A stretch of DNA of 64,000 nt, from assembly GCF_004364345.1 (NCBI RefSeq), contig NZ_SOCA01000010.1, positions 1 to 64,000 on the forward strand, in the 5' to 3' direction. Source of the DNA: Prosthecobacter fusiformis (GTDB lineage: Bacteria > Verrucomicrobiota > Verrucomicrobiia > Verrucomicrobiales > Verrucomicrobiaceae). Each line of letters begins with the position of its first letter. Position 1 is the first letter of the stretch. The position numbers and the translations under genes were made by a program. The notes under the pieces are model-generated. The model worked only from the letters and a program-made list of their open reading frames with translations. It had not been told where the DNA came from and made no database searches. Shown piece by piece: positions 59,653-64,000 of this stretch.

Positions 59653-61134
59653 TCAGGCTTCCTTCAGCTTGGCACTGAGGCGGTCCACCATGGCGCGGAA
59701 GTCATGGGTCTCGCTCATGCGCTGGGTGATGACTTTGCAGGCATGGATGACGGTGCCGTGATCACGGCCACCGAATTCTTCGCCAATCTGAATAAGAGGC
59801 AGCTTCACCATGTGACGGGTGAGGTACATGGCCACCTGGCGGGCTTCGGCGATGTTTTTGGGACGGCGCGGTCCTGTAAGGTCACTCACGCGAAGATCAT
59901 ACTGGTTGGCCACAGCGCGCTGCACACGGTCCACGGTGATGGACTTGGTGGGCTCTTCATCAATGACATCGTGGAGGAAAGCAGCAAGGGCGGACTCATT
60001 GAGCATGGTGCCTTCCAGGGAAACATGGGCGGCAACGCGCATCAGCGCACCTTCCAGGCGGCGGACGTTGGTGCGCACGCGTTGGGCGATGAATTCAAGA
60101 ATCCAAGGATCCAGGGCAACATTAAAATCGCTCATCTTGCGACGCAGGATGGCCACACGGGTTTCAAAATCCGGTGTCTGAATCTGCGTCGTCAGGCCCC
60201 ATTCAAAACGCGAGACAAGGCGGCTTTCCAGGTTTTTGATGTCGCTCGGTGGCCGATCACTGGCCAGCACGATCTGCTTGGCGTTGTTGAACAGCTCATT
60301 GAAGGTGTGGAAGAATTCTTCCTGAGTGCTGTCCTTGCCTTCAAAGAAGTGCACGTCATCGATCAGCAGCACATCCACCTTCCGGTACTTCTGGCGGAAT
60401 TGAGTGAAGCTGTGCTTTTTGATGGCCTCGACGAATTCATTGGTGAACTGTTCGGAGGTCACATATCGCACGATCGCCTTCTTTTTGCGCATCAGCACTT
60501 CCTGACCGATGGCCTGCATCAGGTGGGTTTTCCCCAGTCCGGTCGCACCATAAAAGAACAGGGGATTGTAAATGCGACCCGGTTTTTCAGACACGGCACG
60601 GGCCACCGCGGCCGAGTAGCTGCAATTCGAACCCACGACGAAGCTGTCGAAATTGAATTTCAAATTGAGACCGGCATCGGCAAAAGAGCGGCTCGAACTG
60701 ACATCCGCCATCACGTGAGGGCTGGCTAGTGGGCGATCACCGTCCTGGCGGGTATTGATGACACGTGCGGCCTTCAAGACTGGCTGAGCAGTCACCGGGA
60801 ACCCTGGTTGGGAATCATTGGCGATGCTGTATTCAATGCAAGCCGCGGTACCGAGGACTTCTGCCGCTGCATCCGCAAGAGTTCCTGCAAAGTTGCTTTC
60901 GATCCAAAGTTGATGGATCGGGTTGGGGACATTGACGATGAAACGATGACCATCGGCAATGCGTGCGGTGGTGCCTGAGAAGCAGCGTTGGAAATTGTCT
61001 TGCCCGAGCTTTTTCAGCAGGATGGTGCAGATCTGGTCCCAGGCTGTGGGCTGCAAGCGCAGCATGTCCGACCCTTCGTTTTCTTCAGCGGGTATGGAGA
61101 GGGGGGCGGGGTGTTCTTCATGATCGGTCTCCAT
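59653..61134 (-). CDS. dnaA: Chromosomal replication initiator DnaA
   Basis: The ATP-dependent initiator that opens oriC, 493 residues. Domain I is at the N-terminus (WDQICTILLKKLGQDNFQRCF). The linker is followed by FDSFVVGSNCSYSAAVARAV, Walker A FYGATGLGKTHLMQAIG (about 194-210), Walker B VDVLLIDDVHFFEGK, sensor ESRLVSRFEWGL and domain IV. Domain IV ends with QIGEEFGGRDHGTVIHACKV, the DnaA box-binding signature. The usual neighbour dnaN is missing; instead a secreted esterase gene begins 44 bases downstream. An unusually strong hairpin lies in its 5' leader (61171-61215). Confidence 0.97.
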   Translation of the reverse strand: METDHEEHPAPLSIPAEENEGSDMLRLQPTAWDQICTILLKKLGQDNFQRCFSGTTARIADGHRFIVNVPNPIHQLWIESNFAGTLADAAAEVLGTAACIEYSIANDSQPGFPVTAQPVLKAARVINTRQDGDRPLASPHVMADVSSSRSFADAGLNLKFNFDSFVVGSNCSYSAAVARAVSEKPGRIYNPLFFYGATGLGKTHLMQAIGQEVLMRKKKAIVRYVTSEQFTNEFVEAIKKHSFTQFRQKYRKVDVLLIDDVHFFEGKDSTQEEFFHTFNELFNNAKQIVLASDRPPSDIKNLESRLVSRFEWGLTTQIQTPDFETRVAILRRKMSDFNVALDPWILEFIAQRVRTNVRRLEGALMRVAAHVSLEGTMLNESALAAFLHDVIDEEPTKSITVDRVQRAVANQYDLRVSDLTGPRRPKNIAEARQVAMYLTRHMVKLPLIQIGEEFGGRDHGTVIHACKVITQRMSETHDFRAMVDRLSAKLKEA

Positions 61135-61470
61135 AAGTGATTGTTGCGTGTCGGAAAAGTTCGGGAGGGGACAAACGCGGCGCTGATTCGGGGGGGAATG
61201 CAGCGCCGCGTTTGTTTTTAAAATCTGTCTCTGTGTATGTCGAAACTGACACGGTTCACAAGCAAATCTTGAGCTATTTTTGAAACTTTAAAAGTTGCAT
61301 CGCGCAGGATGATAAAATTTTTCATACCCATTGCTTAACGATCTCTGCATAACCCGTGAATAAGCTGTGAAAATCCTGTGAGCAGTTGTGTGCAAGTGCT
61401 TCTTGGCACGGTTCGTGAAAACCGATCCTTGGCAGCAGGCTTACTATGCAGCAGGGGTAATGATCATCAC
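61135..61470. other. dnaA upstream region, possible origin of replication
   Basis: This 336-base gap separates dnaA from a divergent gene. It contains the strong hairpin at 61171-61215, an AT-rich part (about 61215-61345, with TTTTTAAAAT, ACTTTAAAAGT and GATAAAATTTTTC) and sequences close to DnaA boxes in reverse orientation: CGTGAATAA (61355-61363, one mismatch to TGTGNATAA) and TGTGAAAAT (61366-61374). Degenerate boxes beside an AT-rich stretch next to dnaA fit an oriC, but no cluster of perfect boxes is visible, so this is tentative. Confidence 0.4.
61171..61215. promoter_or_regulatory. 15-bp stem in the dnaA leader
   Basis: ACAAACGCGGCGCTG (61171-61185) and CAGCGCCGCGTTTGT (61201-61215) are perfect reverse complements around a 15-base G-rich loop whose ends (ATTC and GAAT) can also pair. 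It sits 37-81 bases upstream of the dnaA ATG. In the dnaA transcript it would form a very stable hairpin with a C-rich loop. On the plus strand it is followed by TTTTTAAAA, like a terminator, although no plus-strand gene precedes it. Confidence 0.6.
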
Positions 61471-62568
61471 ATGACGGACCCTTCCACTACTCTTTGGCTG
61501 CAGACCCTGCTGGTTCTGGCGGTGATGGGTGCGGGCCTGATGCTGCATTTAAAATGGCATCCTCTGCGTGAATGCTTTTCGGATGCGTGGGACATGCTGC
61601 AATCCTTCGGATGGCTGGTCCCGCTACTGGCTGCGCTGCATTTGCTGTCCGGCATCGCGCCACCTTGGGGAGTCGCGGATGCAGTGGCTTGGGATGGACT
61701 CACTGCCTGGCGACAGATGCTTGAGCTGGTGCCTATGGCTGCACGGGATATGGCGGTATTGACGCATGGTTTTTTCCCTCCCTGGCCATCTTCTCTGGCG
61801 GCCCCGGTGCTCCTCTCCCTGTTGGTTTGGAAGACCACCCGGCTCCCTTATCGTTATGGTTCAAGGCGCAAGAGACCCGCGCTATCCAGGTTGTTAATAT
61901 CTGCGGTCATCGTGGCTTGGTGTTGGATGATTTTGGAGGGGGTGGCCAGCGTGCAAGTGATGCCTGAGTGGCTGGAGACTTTGCGGGTAATGCTGCGCTG
62001 GTTGATGGAAGCGCTGACGGTGGCTGGACTTCAGGTTTTCATGATCCGCCTCGTCATGGGATGGGATGAGCCGACACTGCCCAGTGATGAAAAAGATCTG
62101 ATGCTGGCTCTGGAGCAGACGCTTGCATGTCGATACGGAATTCTGGCTTTGGCAGCGCTGGATTTGCTTTGGCTGATGGCCTGGCGTGCCCTCGACGTGC
62201 CTGGATATGGATTATCTGACTGGCTGATGGTTGAATCCTCTTTGCTTTTCGCGGGCGTTCCAGTGGTGGTAGCGCGTGTTCGCGGTTCCTGGACCCAAAT
62301 GACAGAGGTGCTGGCGCATGTTTTTTTGAAGACGTGGCTGCCCTTGATTGGCTTTGCCCTCACGGCGACGGTTGTGCTGATGCTGGTGCATTTTTCTATG
62401 CGCAGTCTTTTTTTCCTGCTGCCCGATGGGCCGATTTGGGGGGGCATGATTCGCATCTTGGTCGCATTGGTGCTTGCCACCGTGCGCAGTTGGCTATTTC
62501 TAACTCTTGTGCTGACCCTTATTCGTCATGGTTTAAAATCCTCTGCCTCTTCAGGAGGGGAGAATTGA
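61471..62568 (+). CDS. Polytopic membrane protein of unknown function
   Basis: The product is 365 residues from the ATG at 61471 (preceded by CAGGGG); the frame opens at 61378. About seven or eight transmembrane segments are seen: WLQTLLVLAVMGAGLMLHL, FGWLVPLLAALHLLSGI, LLISAVIVAWCWMILEG, GILALAALDLLWLMAWRAL, WLPLIGFALTATVVLMLVHF, ILVALVLATVRSWLFLTLVL. Many Trp residues and no charged catalytic motif suggest a structural or transport role; no family is recognised. It lies ten bases before hpnD, so the two may be co-transcribed and the product may help membrane-lipid or hopanoid handling (inference). Confidence 0.68.
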   Translation: MTDPSTTLWLQTLLVLAVMGAGLMLHLKWHPLRECFSDAWDMLQSFGWLVPLLAALHLLSGIAPPWGVADAVAWDGLTAWRQMLELVPMAARDMAVLTHGFFPPWPSSLAAPVLLSLLVWKTTRLPYRYGSRRKRPALSRLLISAVIVAWCWMILEGVASVQVMPEWLETLRVMLRWLMEALTVAGLQVFMIRLVMGWDEPTLPSDEKDLMLALEQTLACRYGILALAALDLLWLMAWRALDVPGYGLSDWLMVESSLLFAGVPVVVARVRGSWTQMTEVLAHVFLKTWLPLIGFALTATVVLMLVHFSMRSLFFLLPDGPIWGGMIRILVALVLATVRSWLFLTLVLTLIRHGLKSSASSGGEN

Positions 62569-62577
62569 CGTGTTCTC

Positions 62578-63438
62578 ATGACTGACCCCACACTTTCATC
62601 CGCCGAAATCGCGCAGCGTGCGAAGTCCAATCTCGCCCTGGCACTGGCCTGCCTGCCTGAGGAGCGGCGGCGTGATATGACCGTCTTTTATGCATTCTGC
62701 CGTGTGGTGGATGACATTGCGGACAGCACCAGTCTTGGAGAGGAAGAAAAAGAGAAGGAACTGGCGCACTGGCGTCACTGTGTGAGCACCGGTCAGGCAC
62801 CGGGCCATCCCGTGCTGGATGAAGTGGTGCCACTACCTCGCAAATATGGTTTCCCACGTGCCTGGCTGGCGGAAATCATCGACGGCGTGGCCAGCGATGT
62901 GGTGCACGTGCGCTATGAAACCTATGAGGAACTGCTGGCCTATTGCTATAAAGTCGCCTCGGTTGTCGGCCTCGTCAGTGCTGAGATTTTTGGTGCCACT
63001 CAGACCCAGTCACGCGAATACGCGATTCAACTCGGCTATGCTTTGCAACTGACCAACATCATCCGCGATGTGGGACAGGATGCGCGGGAAACTGGCCGCA
63101 TCTACCTGCCATTGGAGGATCTAAAGCGCTTTGGGGTGACTGAGCAGGAGATCCTGGAAGGGCGTCACAACCAGCGGTTTGTGCAGCTCATGGATTTCGA
63201 ATATAAACGTGCGCGTGAGATGTATGATACCGCAGCTAAGATGCTGCCTCGCGAGGATCGGGATGCCCTCCTGCCAGCCCGCATGATGGGGCAGGTGTAT
63301 TTTGAGATTCTGGAAAAGCTGCGTCGTGAGCGCTATCCAGTTTTTGCAAAACGTTGCCGTCTGCACCCCCTTCGCAAGATCTGGATCCTGGGCACCTACA
63401 TGGCGCGCTCATGGATAGCACGCTTCCGGCGAAAATAA
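62578..63438 (+). CDS. hpnD: Squalene/phytoene synthase family, HpnD-like
   Basis: A 286-residue all-helical prenyl-synthase-fold protein. Motif 1: FYAFCRVVDDIADSTS (the DxxxD). Motif 2: LTNIIRDVGQDARETGRIYLPLEDL, with second DxxxD and the basic-proline-type ending. Between them comes GVASDVVHVRYETYEELLAYCYKVASVVG. HpnD forms presqualene diphosphate from two farnesyl diphosphates in the HpnCDE route to squalene and hopanoids. The family also includes phytoene synthases, so the exact product is inferred from closeness of the 'Y..CY.VAg.VG' block. No hpnC or hpnE in view; the window ends soon after. Confidence 0.88.
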   Translation: MTDPTLSSAEIAQRAKSNLALALACLPEERRRDMTVFYAFCRVVDDIADSTSLGEEEKEKELAHWRHCVSTGQAPGHPVLDEVVPLPRKYGFPRAWLAEIIDGVASDVVHVRYETYEELLAYCYKVASVVGLVSAEIFGATQTQSREYAIQLGYALQLTNIIRDVGQDARETGRIYLPLEDLKRFGVTEQEILEGRHNQRFVQLMDFEYKRAREMYDTAAKMLPREDRDALLPARMMGQVYFEILEKLRRERYPVFAKRCRLHPLRKIWILGTYMARSWIARFRRK

Positions 63439-63488
63439 GAAGAACGGGCCTGAACAATTTTGTCGGCCCAGCCGTCAGAGATTGGTAA

Positions 63489-63518
63489 GGGCTGTCATCC
63501 TCCGTGACCAGCCCTTTT
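63489..63518 (+). terminator. Intrinsic terminator after hpnD
   Basis: GGGCTGTCA (63489-63497) pairs with TGACCAGCCC (63505-63514) apart from one bulged base, followed by TTTT (63515-63518). It lies 50 bases after the hpnD stop, where a Rho-independent stop is expected. The stem can be extended by AA/TT at its base. Confidence 0.72.
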
Positions 63519-63581
63519 GGCTGCTGCATCCAGCCAAAGAAACCTCTTGATCCAGACTAAAACTTAAGAAACCTTAACGTT

Positions 63582-64000
63582 ATGAAGACGCATCTACTCC
63601 TTGAGCATGGAACTGGCTCGTTATGGCGAGTCCTGGCTCTGGCCTGTGTGGCGGTGTCTGCCCAGGCTCAGCAGCAGCCCAATTATAACTATCCGCCCCA
63701 AGGCGGGTATGCTCAGCCGCGCTACCAGCAGTATCCCTCCCAGGCACCCGCCTATTCTCAGCAGGGCTATCAGGAGCCCGTGTATCAAACGGAGTATGTG
63801 AGTCCGATCGAGTTTCTGCCAACTGTTGGCCGCAAGTTTGGCAGCATGTTCCGCCGCGTTTTTTACGGCGACTCCCAGCCGCAGGGGTATTCCCCGCATG
63901 GTTATCCGATGCCCGGATCAGGGGGGAATCTGGACAGTGCGCCGCCTTCCTACCAGAGCCACTATGGCCAGCCGCAGACAGGGATCAACCAGCCCCGTTA
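63582..64000 (+). CDS. Secreted Gln/Tyr/Pro-rich protein (partial, runs off the window)
   Basis: An open frame from the ATG at 63582 continues to the window end without a stop, so the C-terminus is missing (139 residues seen). It starts MKTHLLLEHG..., followed by a hydrophobic stretch (LWRVLALACVAVSAQAQ) consistent with a signal peptide. The mature part is low-complexity: QQPNYNYPPQGGYAQPR, YQQYPSQAPAYSQQGYQEP and similar, with a short ordered segment FLPTVGRKFGSMFRRVFYGD in the middle. This recalls extracellular or outer-membrane-associated tyrosine/glutamine-rich proteins. No family recognised. It follows the hpnD terminator, so it has its own promoter. Confidence 0.65.
   Translation, partial: MKTHLLLEHGTGSLWRVLALACVAVSAQAQQQPNYNYPPQGGYAQPRYQQYPSQAPAYSQQGYQEPVYQTEYVSPIEFLPTVGRKFGSMFRRVFYGDSQPQGYSPHGYPMPGSGGNLDSAPPSYQSHYGQPQTGINQPR

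Noticed and set aside
59608-60729. 373-codon plus-strand ORF opposite dnaA
   Set aside because: It is the antisense of DnaA, which is beyond doubt, and resembles no protein family.
1-64000. tRNA or rRNA genes
   Set aside because: A reading for T-loop (GTTCGAATC-type) and rRNA landmarks found none; this is by eye, so a tRNAscan-SE run could overturn it.

Overview
The window looks like a chromosomal segment of a Verrucomicrobiota bacterium, probably Verrucomicrobiaceae (Prosthecobacter-like). This is inferred from gene content. It carries planctomycete/verrucomicrobial secreted cytochrome families (DUF1592/DUF1587 with a cytochrome box, DUF1552, DUF1080), a WD40-cytochrome fusion, a Rhodopirellula/Verrucomicrobium-type ECF sigma factor and an HpnD-type squalene-pathway enzyme. 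Many short proteins have signal peptides, few genes have a strong Shine-Dalgarno, and the intergenic DNA is rich in repeats. No rRNA, tRNA, CRISPR array, transposase or prophage was found.

Layout. 1-823: an 8-bp tandem repeat next to trmD. 824-6484: an accessory region with small secreted proteins of unknown function, an AT-rich module whose gene is split at a nine-A run and which is flanked by 20-bp inverted repeats, a PPOX-family protein and several repeat elements. 6485-18619: housekeeping genes (tex, a stand-alone IF2_N-like protein, an EEP-family enzyme, sufT, pterin dehydratase), an AsmA-like protein and a WD40-cytochrome downstream of parC, a sialidase-like secreted protein and a cupin. 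18754-22609: a Tat-exported molybdenum aldehyde oxidoreductase operon (paoABC). 22681-35733: one long plus-strand run of an ECF sigma factor, its membrane partner, a Tat-type protein, a c-type cytochrome dehydrogenase-like protein, DUF1080, DUF1592 and DUF1552 proteins, and two close paralogues around a leucine-rich-repeat gene. 35754-48417: a cupin, an SDR, a membrane-anchored GH75-like protein, a double ferritin-like protein, an HrgA-like protein, a pentapeptide protein, DsbD, a polytopic membrane protein and a 903-residue AsmA-like protein. 48530-50771: a cobalamin riboswitch before a TonB-dependent receptor. 50826-54422: threonine aldolase, a Dabb protein, an Uup-like ABC-F ATPase and a REP-like inverted pair. 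54436-61134: a minus-strand run headed by dnaA and followed by an esterase, an MECR-like reductase, a barrel-type putative glycosidase, a metallophosphoesterase and a propeller protein. 61135-64000: a possible origin region, a membrane protein, hpnD and a cut-off secreted Gln/Tyr-rich protein.

How genes may work together. The best candidate for an undescribed system is the sigma-factor cluster (22681-35733). A regulator pair sits at the head of exported haem proteins, a DUF1080 sugar-hydrolase-type protein and duplicated secreted proteins without a recognised domain. The arrangement suggests regulated envelope breakdown or oxidation of a polymer, possibly together with the aldehyde oxidase just upstream, but nothing in the sequence names the substrate. 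The dnaA-linked operon also mixes secreted carbohydrate-type enzymes with a cytoplasmic reductase and has no dnaN.
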